Source: Chitinophagales bacterium
Lineage (GTDB): Bacteria; Bacteroidota; Bacteroidia; Chitinophagales; Chitinophagaceae
Assembly (NCBI GenBank): GCA_020636495.1
Contig: JACJXQ010000002.1
Span: 1 to 6,667 of the forward strand
Direction: 5' to 3'
Length of the DNA: 6,667 bases
In this document: piece by piece, positions 1 to 6,667 of the stretch
How the letters are laid out: each line of letters starts with the position of its first letter
Position numbering within the stretch: the first letter of the stretch is position 1
Position numbers and translations under genes: made by a program
Notes under the pieces: generated by a model
What the model was told of the DNA's origin: nothing
Database searches by the model: none
The model's input: only the letters and a program-made list of their open reading frames with translations

Positions 1-1
1 T

Positions 2-3000
2 CTTGGCACAGGCACGATGTTGGCGGCAGGAACGTCAATAACAAGCAGCCAAACGATATACGTATATGCGGAGACAGGCACAGTACCAAATTGTTATGCA
101 GAAAATTCATTTACAGTAACAATAAATAATAGTGAAAGTAGTAATGCAGGTGCAGACCAAATATTGTGTGGAAATACTACCCAAACAACATTAGCAGCTA
201 CTGCGCCATCGGCGGGTAGTGGAACTTGGTCGGCAGCAGGAACTAATACAGACACTTCTGTTGGCTTTAGTAATGTGAATGATCCTTCAGCAACTGTATT
301 TGGTTTGGAAAATGGCAATGTGTATGAATTTATTTGGACAATAATGAATGGAGACTGTGTAGATGCCGATACTGTTCAAATAGAAGTAATCAATCCAATT
401 ACGCTCACACCTTTGGTATCTGTATGTAATGCAGATGATACGAGAACGGTTACAGTAAATATTACAGGTGGAAATGGCGCACCATATACTTTTACCATAA
501 GTGGAACCGATGCCGCAGTAGCCGAAGCAGCCATTATAGCAAATGGTAATTATGGCACATCATCACCATTTATGGCAAGTACCAGTAGCATAATGTTTGA
601 TATAGAAGGACCGGCTTCATTTACGGTTAATGTGGACAATGGCTCAACTCCATTTTGTCCGGTTTCTGTGAACGTTGTTGTAGGCGATTGTGTGAGTCCT
701 TGTCCGGTATTGGTAGATTCGCAAGCATCTGTTTACGAAGTATGCGTTACAGATAACACTGTAAGTTTAGGCGGTACCGTTAGTCCGGCAACAGCTGTTG
801 AAGGTGTGGATTATACAGCAGCTTGGTATTTGGTTTCAATTGATGATGTGAACTTAGCTTCACCACAACTTGTATTAAGTACACTGAACGGGGATGTTAA
901 TCCAGATAATACAGATCCTTGTGACCCGAAAGATTATAAATATGAATTGCACTTAACTTGTGTAACAGACAATACAATAGAATATGTATTCCCTGAAGTA
1001 ATTACGGTATTCCCATTACCTCAAGCAGGTCTGAGCTATACAACAGCAGGAGATGGCACTTGCGAAGTTTCTATTGTACCTATTTGTGCTAATTTAAGTA
1101 TTACAAATGACCAAAGTGCAGCTGTTTATACTGATTCGTATACTTTGCCGGAAGGCGCGGCATCAGTAGATGTAACCTTTACTATTAGTATAGCAAATGC
1201 ACCTTCAGGCTGTAGTCTTACCGAAATGCTTACTGCTGCTACACCAGCACCTCCTTCAGTTGCACCAATTCACTTGTGTGTAGATGATATGACAAGTGCA
1301 GGGCTTACCGTAGATTCGCCAGTGGCGGGAAGTACGTATTTGTGGTATAGTGCGCCGCGTGACCCGATGAATCCTTTTGTAAATTATTTAGCTTCAGGAA
1401 CTTCTTATAATCCAACGGCAGACTATAGTACAACAGGTGTTGAGCAAATTATTTATGTGTATCAACAAGATGCTGTGGGTTGTATTTCGTCCGCAGAAAC
1501 AACTTCATTTACTTTATTTAATTGCAATGTAGTAACAGAAGTTTGTAGTTGTGACGGAAGTGACGGAATGATTTTGACTATCTCTCAGCCTGGCACATAT
1601 AATGTAGATGGCTATACCCAAATTTATTTATTGGTACAGGCTGGTGTTATTTTGCAAAATAGTAGTACCGGAGAATTTACCGTATCAACGGGTGTTTATG
1701 AAGTATATGCCCTCAATTATTTAACGGGCGATCTAACCATTCCGGCATTCACTCCGGGCGAAAATATCAGCAATTTCACCGCAGGCACTTCTCCGGGTCC
1801 TTGGACAAGTACCACAGCAGGTTGTTGGGAATTAAGTACTCCAATGATAGTGAGTGTAAATCAATGTATTCCTGATTTAGATGTTGTAGTAAATCCTGTA
1901 CTCTGCGAAGGAGATTTGTTAGATTTAACAGCTTATGTACCCGCCGAACTAAATGGTATTGCAGGAACAGGCGAATGGTATGAAGGAGCAACTACCACAA
2001 CTTTGGTAAGCGGCGACTTGACAATGGTAGCGGTAAGCAATGGCGATCAATTTACCTATCTTTTCACTACAACAGCCGATGGATGTACCGATATGGCAAC
2101 TATTACAGTAACGGTAAATGCTGCACCAATAGTAGATGCCGGAATGATAGACCCTGTGTGTAATACAGACGAAATTGATTTGAGCATGTTAGCAGCAAGT
2201 ATTACAGGTGTTGCTGACGGAACTTGGTCTTCAAGTGGTGATGGTAGCTTCACAGGCGGAACTAATTTCACTACCGCAACAGCTTATGTACCTGGTGCTG
2301 GTGACATTACGGCAGGTACAGTGACGCTCACGCTTACTTCAGATGACCCCGCCGGACCTTGTACGCCAGTAGCAGATAATGTTCAAATTGATATTATTAC
2401 TTGTTGCGATGGCTTTGACATACCAACCATAGCGGATATAGAAATTTGTGGTAGTGGAAATACTGAATTAGCTCCAAGCGGAGGAGGATTTGGCACTATG
2501 ACGAATACAACTGCCTCGAATTTATTTATAAGTGAATACAGCGAGCCAAATGGCGGTAACTGTAAATATATTGAATTGTACAACGGAACAGGTGTAGCCA
2601 TAGACTTGGCGAATTACGAAATTTGGGGCATCAGTAATGGTGGAACTTGGACAGAATACACGCTCAATTTATCAGGAATACTAAATGATGGCGAAACGGT
2701 AGTAATATTAAATGATGCTTGTGCAGACGCAAATCTATTAGCTTTGCCAAATGTAATATTAGCAGCAAATACAGGTCCGATGAACTTCAACGGAGATGAT
2801 GCGATAGGTTTAGCGTGGAATGGCGGTAGCGGAACAGTATTTAGCTTAATAGATGCAGTAGGAGCAGACGGAGCCGATCCGGGAACTGGTTGGACTGTTT
2901 CAGGTACTGCAAATGCTACTGCTAACAATACCTTAATACGTAATGCCGATGTTATTGCACCAACTACCGATTGGACAACTTCTTCTGCCAGTGAATGGAC

Positions 3001-6000
3001 GGTAGCAGGCGAAAACGTAGTGAGCGATGCAGGAACACATACTTTCACTGGTTCTACAACAGTCGCAACAGTAACTTACAACTTCTACGATGCAGACCCT
3101 GCGACAACCATTCCGGTACCAACGCCAATAGCCAGTGGAGCTACTTACGACCCTGCGCTTACAACTATTGGCACATACAATTATTGGGTAACTGCCACAG
3201 ATGGAAACTGTGAGAGTACTCCGGTGCAAGTAAGCATAACCATAGAAGGCGAACCTTCTGCAATACTAACCGCAACGGCAGATTTGTGTAGTGCAGATGG
3301 CGGAGCATTCCCTACTACCATAGATTTGAATACTTTGGTAACTTCAGGTCCAACCAATGGTACAGGCGAGTGGCAAGATGCAGTCGGAACGCCTTTAGCT
3401 TCAACAACTATTGATGGAAGTGTGTTAGGCGTTGGAAGTTTTGACTATCAATATGTAGTAACTACTTCGGGCGGTATTTGTCCACCAGCGACCTATCCGG
3501 TTACAGTTACGGTAAGTAATTGTTGTACTGGTTTTGACGTTCCAACTGTGGCCAACATTGATATTTGCGGAAGCGGAAGTACTGAATTGATGCCAAGTGA
3601 TGGTGGTTTCCCTCCGACACTTGTAACAACTGCTTCGAATTTATTTATAAGCGAATACAGCGAGCCAAATGGCGGTAACTGTAAGTATATTGAATTGTAC
3701 AACGGAACAGGTGCCGATGTAGATTTGGCAAATTACGAAATTTGGGGCATCAGCAATGGTGGAACTTGGTCAGAATCTACTTTGTCCTTATCAGGAACGC
3801 TAAGTGCTGGTGGAACCGTAGTAATATTAAACCAAGATTGTGCCGATGCGAACTTAACCGGTTTATCTAATTTAATATTAGCGGTAAACACAGGTCCGAT
3901 GAACTTCAACGGAGACGATGCGATAGGTTTGGCGTGGAATGGCGGAAGTGGCACAGTATTTAGTTTAATAGATGCGGTAGGAATAGACGGAGCCGATCCG
4001 GGAACTGGTTGGACTGTTTCAGGAATAGCAAATGCTACTGCTAACAACACCTTGATACGTAATGCCGATGTTATTGCACCAACTACCGATTGGACAACTT
4101 CTTCTGCCAGTGAATGGACAGTAGCAGGCGAAAACATAGTGAGCGATGCAGGAACACATACTTTTATAGGAGCAAATCCTCCATCAGTAGTAACCTACAA
4201 TTTCTACGATGCAGACCCTGCCACAACTGTTCCGGTTCCGGCACCAATAGCCAGTGGAGCTACTTACGACCCTGCTCTTACAGCAGTAGGAACTTACACC
4301 TATTGGGTAACAGCAACTGACGGCACTTGTGAAAGTGACCCTGTACAAGTAACAATAACCATAGAAGGCGAACCTTCAGCCGTAGTGTCTAATGCAGCCT
4401 TATTGTGCAACGCAGCAGGAAGTTCACCATCAAATTTATTGGATTTAAATACTTTAGTAACCTCAGGACCGACTAACGGCACAGGCGAGTGGCAAGATGT
4501 AAGTGGAACGCCATTGGCATCTACAACACTTGATGGAAGTGTCTTAGGTGTTGGCAGCTTTAATTATCAATATGTGGTTACTCCATTAGGAACACTTTGT
4601 ACCGAACAAACCTATCCGGTTACAATTTCTGTATTGAACTGTAATTGTGATGGCTTTGGCGCGCCGATGCTTACCGATATTGAGGCTTGTGAAACCGATG
4701 GTGTAAGTACCGAAATATTCCCTGTGGGTGGAGGATATACGCCTCAGCCATTTAGCACGCTTTGGGATTTTGAAGGAGAAACGCCAGTGGGTGTATCCGA
4801 TAATCCTTCGGTAAATACAGCAGATGCTACTGGTGGACCAACCATTGGCGCATTGTCATATCCGCAAGGAAATGCTTCTACGGATGCTTTTGCAAGTAAT
4901 ATGTGGACAACCAACACCACCCAAGATGCGGGCGATTACTTTGAGTTCTGTATTAGTGCTACCAGCGGATTTGTATTAGACGTTTCGGAAATATCATTTG
5001 ATTTCCGTAGTTCAGGCTCGGGTCCTGTGTATTTTGACATAGCCATGTCGGTAGATGGCGGTGCTTACGCGAATTTATCGATTGATAATATTTCTTCTTT
5101 CGATTTGCCAGACCCAATTACCAATAATCCGGTATTAACTTTTGGTACGATAAATCAAGCGGCTGTTACAAATGATGCATCACAAGTTTGCTTTAGACTA
5201 TATGGTCATTCATCCGCAGGCGATTTGGGTACTTGGAGAGTAGATAATGTAAGCATTATAGGCGATGTAACACCACAAAGTGGACCAATTGTATATAACT
5301 TCTACGATGCCGACCCGGCAGGTGCTGCTAATTTATTAAGTGGTAATGCCACTTCTTACGACCCAATGACAGCAGCGGGAACTTCTCAAACAATTTGGAT
5401 AACCGCAACCGATGGAAATTGTACCAGCGCGGCGGCTCCGATAATGATTACTATTGATGAAGCACCTTCTGCTACTGTTACCACTACGGAAACTTTGTGT
5501 AATGTGGCAGGTGGATTATATACAAATACTTTAGACCTCAGCACTTTGGTAACTGCCGGACAAATGGACGGTACTTGGACAGACCAAATGAATAACACCG
5601 TAACTACTATTGACGCAACGGGAATGCCGGAAGGCGATTACACTTATACCTACACTATTTCTCCGGCAGCAGGAAGTTTCTGTACCGATGTTTCGTATGA
5701 TGTAGTAATAAGCGTACTGGCTTGTCCTGTGGTTACACCTTGTACTTTGGCAGTTATAGCTACACCAACAGCGTGTACAGGAACTACTTACGACCTTGAT
5801 GTGGAAGTTACTTTCGCCAATCCAAATTCAACACAATTTGAATTGGAAATAAACGGAACAACTTACGGTCCTTACACTTATACAACTTCTCCGCAAACAA
5901 TAACTATTACAGGTTTAGCGGGTGATGGAACAGTAGATATTCCGGTAATTGTTTCAGATGTTGTTTCAGTGGCAAGCTCAGGTGAGTGGGAATTAAATGA

Positions 6001-6667
6001 AATTTTAGCTGACCCTGCTATAGGTACTGGAGATGCAAATGGTGATGGTGTGGCAAGTTCTTCCGATGATGAATTTGTTGAAATCGTTAATGCAACAGGT
6101 ATGACCGTAGATATTAGCGGTTGGACAATTTCCGATGCCTTAGGTGTAAGACATACTTTCCCAAGTGGAACAATTCTTACCGATGCGCAAGCAATTGTAG
6201 TATTTGGCGGTGGTACACCAACCGGAACATTTGGCGGTGCGGTTGTTCAAACAGCAAGCACTGGCGGATTAAGTTTAAATAATTCCGGCGACACAGTAAC
6301 CTTAATGGATGATATGGGTAATGTAATTGTTACCTATGCTTATGGAACAGAAGCAGGAAATGATCAGTCACTTAATTTAGACCCGGATGTAGTAGGCACT
6401 ACTTATGTACAACACGGCATTTTTGGTACAAATTATTCACCGGGTACACAAGTAAATGGAGTCGCCTTTGCACCTTTATGTGAAAATGCAACAATGTATG
6501 ATGCACCGCTTTGTACCAATCCGTCTATCTTAATCGTAAAAGACGATGCAGATAATGGCGATGATACACAAGCAGTAAATCCGGGCGGCACCGCAACCTT
6601 TACAATTACGGTAACGAACAATGGCGATGTGGATTTGATGAATGTAGTAGTAACCGATGCTTTGGCA
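2..6667 (+). CDS. Giant modular surface/secreted protein with PKD/Ig-like, lamin-tail and DUF11 modules (partial, open at both ends)
   Basis: One uninterrupted reading frame of 2222 codons fills the window; neither start nor stop is present. In-frame ATG codons such as base 17 lie within coding sequence and have no ribosome-binding site context, so I choose no start. The protein is a chain of roughly 90-residue beta-sandwich modules with cysteines near module borders, rich in Thr, Gly, Ser, Ala, Asn and Asp, with no transmembrane segment or enzyme motif seen. Order by residue: PKD/Ig-like modules 1-800, two tandem composite units with lamin-tail domains 801-1547, a third unit with a different insert 1548-1909, a linker sandwich 1910-1995, a third lamin-tail domain 1996-2159, and the start of a DUF11 repeat from 2173. 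Such architectures are known from Bacteroidota extracellular proteins, many exported by type IX secretion; that route is inferred because the C-terminus is outside the window. The likely role is adhesive or structural. The specific function and ligand are unknown, and I recognise no named gene. Confidence 0.93.
143..397 (+). other. PKD/SprB-like beta-sandwich module 1
   Basis: Residues 48-132 of the frame. The module opens with NAGADQILCG, passes through a GSGTWSA strand, a 'DPSATVFGL' loop and 'YEFIWTIMNGDC', and ends in DTVQIEV. This order (AGxDQ.LCG, then GTWS, then a P.ATV.GL loop, then F.WTI.NG.C) is a familiar repeat of giant Bacteroidota surface proteins that carry PKD-like and SprB-like domains. 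It probably acts as a spacer or adhesive unit outside the cell. The family assignment rests on motif memory only. The residues before it (bases 2-142) are the end of a preceding, similar module cut by the window edge. Confidence 0.6.
398..1240 (+). other. Three consecutive unassigned beta-sandwich modules
   Basis: Residues 133-413. I divide this stretch at about bases 398-691, 701-1015 and 1016-1240, using the Cys-containing joints (GDCVSPCP near 686-706) and the strand-like ends 'FTVNV', 'EVITVFPLPQAG' and 'VTFTISIANAP'. Each piece is short of charged residues, alternates hydrophobic and Thr/Ser residues as beta strands do, and has two or more cysteines that may form disulfides outside the cell. 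I do not recognise a specific family. They are most likely Ig-like or PKD-like spacers of the same stalk. Confidence 0.45.
1241..1519 (+). other. Ig-like module, CHU_C-associated type
   Basis: Residues 414-506. A proline-rich lead (TPAPPSVAP) is followed by LCVDD, a 'YLWYSAPRDP' strand, 'LASGTSYNPTADYSTTGV', then 'IIYVYQQDAVGC' and a final SFTLF strand. The order W-Y/F-Y, then ASGTSY.P, then an aromatic strand ending in GC matches the Ig-like domains found next to CHU_C/type IX sorting regions in Bacteroidota. The same pattern returns three times downstream (bases 3071, 4190 and 5291), there with the signature YNFYDADPA. It probably serves as a stalk module. Confidence 0.55.
1544..1855 (+). 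other. Beta-sandwich module with CSCDG lead
   Basis: Residues 515-618. It begins with VCSCDGSDG and contains 'YTQIYLLVQAGVILQNSSTGEF', 'GVYEVYALNYLTGDL', and a C-terminal 'GPWTSTTAGCWELSTPMIVSV' strand pair. The order 'IYLL...G.I...S.TGEF....GVYEVYALNY......GCWELS.P..V.V' is one I associate with a recurrent, poorly characterised module of Bacteroidota giant proteins. Its CDG lead resembles the CDGF hinge that opens the composite units at 2402, 3521 and 4643, so it may mark the start of an older, diverged unit. Confidence 0.5.
1856..2401 (+). other. Two PKD/SprB-like modules, the second a TSDDPAGPC type
   Basis: Residues 619-800. The first (about 1856-2128) reads NQCIPDLDVVV, VLCEGD, 'GTGEWYEG', 'FTYLFTTTADGC' and TITVTVNAAP. 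The second (about 2129-2401) reads IVDAGMIDPVCN, 'GVADGTWSSSGDGSF', 'ATAYVPGAGDITAGTV', 'TLTLTSDDPAGPC' and ends at DNVQIDI. The second is a very typical Bacteroidota repeat (GTWSG.G.GSF....TATYTP...DI.AGTVTLTLTS.DPAGPC), and I am fairly sure of that resemblance. Both end on a hydrophobic strand leading directly into the CC hinge of the first composite unit. Confidence 0.6.
2402..3520 (+). repeat. Composite tandem unit 1: Cys hinge + lamin-tail domain + Ig-like + PKD-like module
   Basis: Residues 801-1173. The unit opens with CCDGFDIPT and 'ADIEICGSGNTELAPSGGGF', then a lamin-tail domain (2516-3046), an Ig-like module with YNFYDADPA (3071-3244), and a PKD-like module starting EGEPSA (3245-3520) with 'LNTLVTSGPTNGTGEWQD' and 'GVGSFDYQYVV'. 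The next copy begins exactly 1119 bases (373 codons) later, in frame, and the hinge, LTD start, Ig start and Ig end all keep that same offset. Hence the pair is an in-frame tandem duplication of a multi-domain block rather than independent single-domain repeats. Confidence 0.9.
2516..3046 (+). other. Lamin-tail domain (LTD) 1
   Basis: Residues 839-1015. It starts SNLFISEYSEPNGGNCKYIE, continues LYNGTG and 'IDLANYEIWGISNGG', 'LNDGETVVILN', 'FNGDDAIGLAWNGG', 'FSLIDAVG' and ends near DAGTHTF. The order (ISEY.E....KYIELYNGTG..IDL..Y.I, then L..GETVVI, then F.GDDAIGL, then .IDA.G) is diagnostic of bacterial LTD domains, an Ig-fold family named for nuclear lamins and common in secreted bacterial proteins, often near nucleases or surface repeats. 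No nuclease motif is seen nearby. Its role here is unknown; binding or structural support is plausible. Confidence 0.85.
3521..4642 (+). repeat. Composite tandem unit 2: Cys hinge + lamin-tail domain + Ig-like + PKD-like module
   Basis: Residues 1174-1547. It has the same layout as unit 1: CCTGFDVPTVANIDICGSG hinge, lamin-tail domain 3635-4165, Ig-like module 4190-4363 (YNFYDADPA, 'YWVTATDGTCESDPVQVTI'), then a PKD-like module from EGEPSA to the NCNCDGF joint. The LTDs of units 1 and 2 differ at about 20 of 177 residues by hand alignment. The Ig-like modules differ at about 8 of 63. Bases 4055-4119 are identical to 2936-3000 (65 bases). The PKD-like part has diverged more than the rest and is 3 bases longer. 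Confidence 0.9.
3635..4165 (+). other. Lamin-tail domain (LTD) 2
   Basis: Residues 1212-1388, the same length (177 residues) as LTD 1 and 1119 bases downstream. All LTD landmarks are kept: ISEYSEPNGGNCKYIELYNG, 'VDLANYEIWGIS', 'GTVVILN', 'FNGDDAIGLAWNGG' and 'FSLIDAVG'. Of about 20 residue differences from LTD 1, about 17 fall in the patch at 3713-3889; the first 26 and last 92 residues are almost unchanged. The function is unknown, as for LTD 1. Confidence 0.85.
4643..5728 (+). repeat. Composite unit 3: same scaffold, lamin-tail domain replaced by another domain
   Basis: Residues 1548-1909. The opening NCDGFGAPMLTDIEACETDG and 'STEIFPVGGGY' aligns with the hinge of units 1 and 2. The later YNFYDADPA Ig-like module (5291-5455, 'IWITATDGNC') and the PKD-like module (5456-5728, 'APSATVTTTETLCN', 'LDLSTLVTAG', 'GTWTD', 'YTYTYTI') also align. 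Between them, bases 4751-5263 carry a domain with no LTD motifs. The shared outer parts are much more diverged than between units 1 and 2, so this unit probably split off earlier. Confidence 0.8.
4751..5263 (+). other. Jelly-roll-like beta-sandwich insert in unit 3
   Basis: Residues 1584-1754. Landmarks are FSTLWDFEGETPVG, 'SDNPSVNTADATGG', 'YFEFCISATSGFVLDVSEIS', 'FDFRSSGSGPVYFDIAMSVD', 'GGAYANL', and a C-terminal 'QVCFRLYGHSSAGDLGTWRVD' followed by NVSIIG. The end pattern 'FRLYG....G.GTWRVDNV.I.G' together with the start 'W.FE' is typical of carbohydrate-binding-like or concanavalin-like jelly rolls that occur beside LTDs in secreted Bacteroidota proteins. The fold call is inference from strand pattern. 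Sugar binding is possible but no binding residues can be assigned. It holds three of the eight arginines of the whole frame. Confidence 0.6.
5729..5986 (+). other. Linker beta-sandwich between unit 3 and LTD 3
   Basis: Residues 1910-1995. It reads VVTPCTLAVIATPTACTGTT, then 'YDLDVEVTFANPNSTQFELEINGTTY', 'YTTSPQTITITGLAGDG' and 'VDIPVIVSDVVSVASSGE'. It has two cysteines near its N-terminus and a strand-loop-strand pattern like a short Ig-like or Fn3-like domain. I know similar 'C..T...Y...V.V.F.N......L.ING..Y.....SP..ITI.GL..DG' segments from Bacteroidota LTD proteins, where they precede a lamin-tail domain, as here. No specific family is assigned. Confidence 0.5.
5987..6478 (+). other. Lamin-tail domain (LTD) 3, divergent type with DxNxDG loop
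   Basis: Residues 1996-2159. Landmarks are WELNEILADP, a DANGDG loop at 6032-6049, 'SSDDEFVEIVNATGMTVDIS', 'GWTISDALGVRHTFPSGTIL', 'AIVVFGGG', 'GGLSLNNSGDTVTLMDDMGN' and 'VTYAYGTEAGNDQSLNLDPD'. This is a textbook LTD order (NEI..DP...DEFVEI.N.TG..VDISGW.ISD......FP.GT.L.....VV.GGG, then L.NSGD.V.L.D..G). It differs clearly from LTD 1 and 2, so it was acquired or diverged separately. The DxNxDG loop suggests bound calcium; that is inference. Confidence 0.88.
6518..6667 (+). other. DUF11-type repeat, cut by the window end
   Basis: Residues 2173-2222. It reads NPSILIVKDD, then 'ADNGDDTQAVNPGGTATFTI', then TVTNNGDVDLMNVVVTDALA, and is cut there. The order G.TATFTITVTNNGDV.L.NV.V.D is the hallmark of the DUF11 (conserved repeat) family, beta-sandwich repeats of bacterial surface proteins that usually occur in series. 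More DUF11 copies may follow downstream; that is inference. Confidence 0.82.

Noticed and set aside
17..19. First in-frame ATG as a possible gene start
   Set aside because: The frame is already open before it, the upstream codons continue the same module style, and there is no ribosome-binding site or signal peptide after it.
368..376. Bacteroidota O-glycosylation motif D-(S/T)-(A/I/L/V/M/T), seen as DTV here and at 6290-6298
   Set aside because: Only two clear matches in more than 2200 Asp- and Thr-rich residues is what chance could give, so it does not support a claim of glycosylation.
2516..3046. Lamin-tail domain as evidence of a eukaryotic origin or of DNA binding
   Set aside because: LTD domains are common in bacterial secreted proteins, and the surrounding modules are bacterial in type. 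Nothing in the sequence points to a nuclear or DNA-binding role.
2614..3048. Antisense ORF of 144 codons, with a similar 134-codon antisense ORF at 3733-4137
   Set aside because: Both lie opposite the two duplicated lamin-tail domains and resemble each other only because the sense strand is duplicated. They lack a start context and a plausible protein composition, and the sense frame is clearly coding.
2995..3213. Other-frame + strand ORF and its partner at 4114-4320
   Set aside because: They are out-of-frame readings of the same repeated segment, rich in Arg, Ser and Cys as expected of a shifted frame of this sequence, and fully inside the main frame.
2402..5728. A non-coding direct repeat, transposon or CRISPR-like array
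   Set aside because: The repeat period is a multiple of three, the frame is kept, many differences are silent, and the units encode recognisable domains. There are no spacers, terminal inverted repeats or transposase.

Overview
The whole window lies inside one very large protein-coding gene on the + strand. Reading from base 2, codon 1 to codon 2222 (bases 2-6667) is open with no stop, and the frame runs off both ends. The true start, signal peptide, stop and C-terminal sorting signal are therefore all outside the window. I found no second gene, RNA gene, promoter, terminator, insertion sequence or CRISPR array. Shorter ORFs in other frames are shadows of this gene.

The protein looks like a giant secreted or cell-surface modular adhesin of a member of the Bacteroidota. 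Evidence for this is the moderate-to-low GC content, the Thr/Gly/Ser/Ala/Asn/Asp-rich beta-sandwich composition, the paired cysteines, and recognisable Bacteroidota extracellular modules. These modules are PKD/SprB-like repeats, CHU_C-associated Ig-like modules, lamin-tail domains (LTD) and a DUF11 repeat. Bacteroidota identity and type IX secretion are inferences from module style; the decisive C-terminus is not visible.

Layout: bases 2-1519 hold a chain of about five PKD/Ig-like beta-sandwich modules. Bases 1544-2401 hold three further modules, including a typical 'GTWSS...AGTVTLTLTSDDPAGPC' repeat. Bases 2402-3520 and 3521-4642 are two tandem copies of a 1.12-kb composite unit made of a Cys-rich hinge, a lamin-tail domain, a CHU_C-type Ig module and a PKD-like module. 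Bases 4643-5728 are a third unit with the same outer scaffold, but a different beta-sandwich domain sits where the LTD should be. Bases 5729-5986 are a linker sandwich, 5987-6478 a third and divergent LTD with a DxNxDG loop, and 6518-6667 the start of a DUF11 repeat.

The most interesting points are the mosaic tandem duplication with a variable patch inside the LTD, the exchange of the cargo domain in an otherwise conserved scaffold, and an extreme shortage of Lys and Arg (13 in 2222 residues by hand count). I do not see a multi-gene system here; the novelty is in the architecture and evolution of one giant protein.
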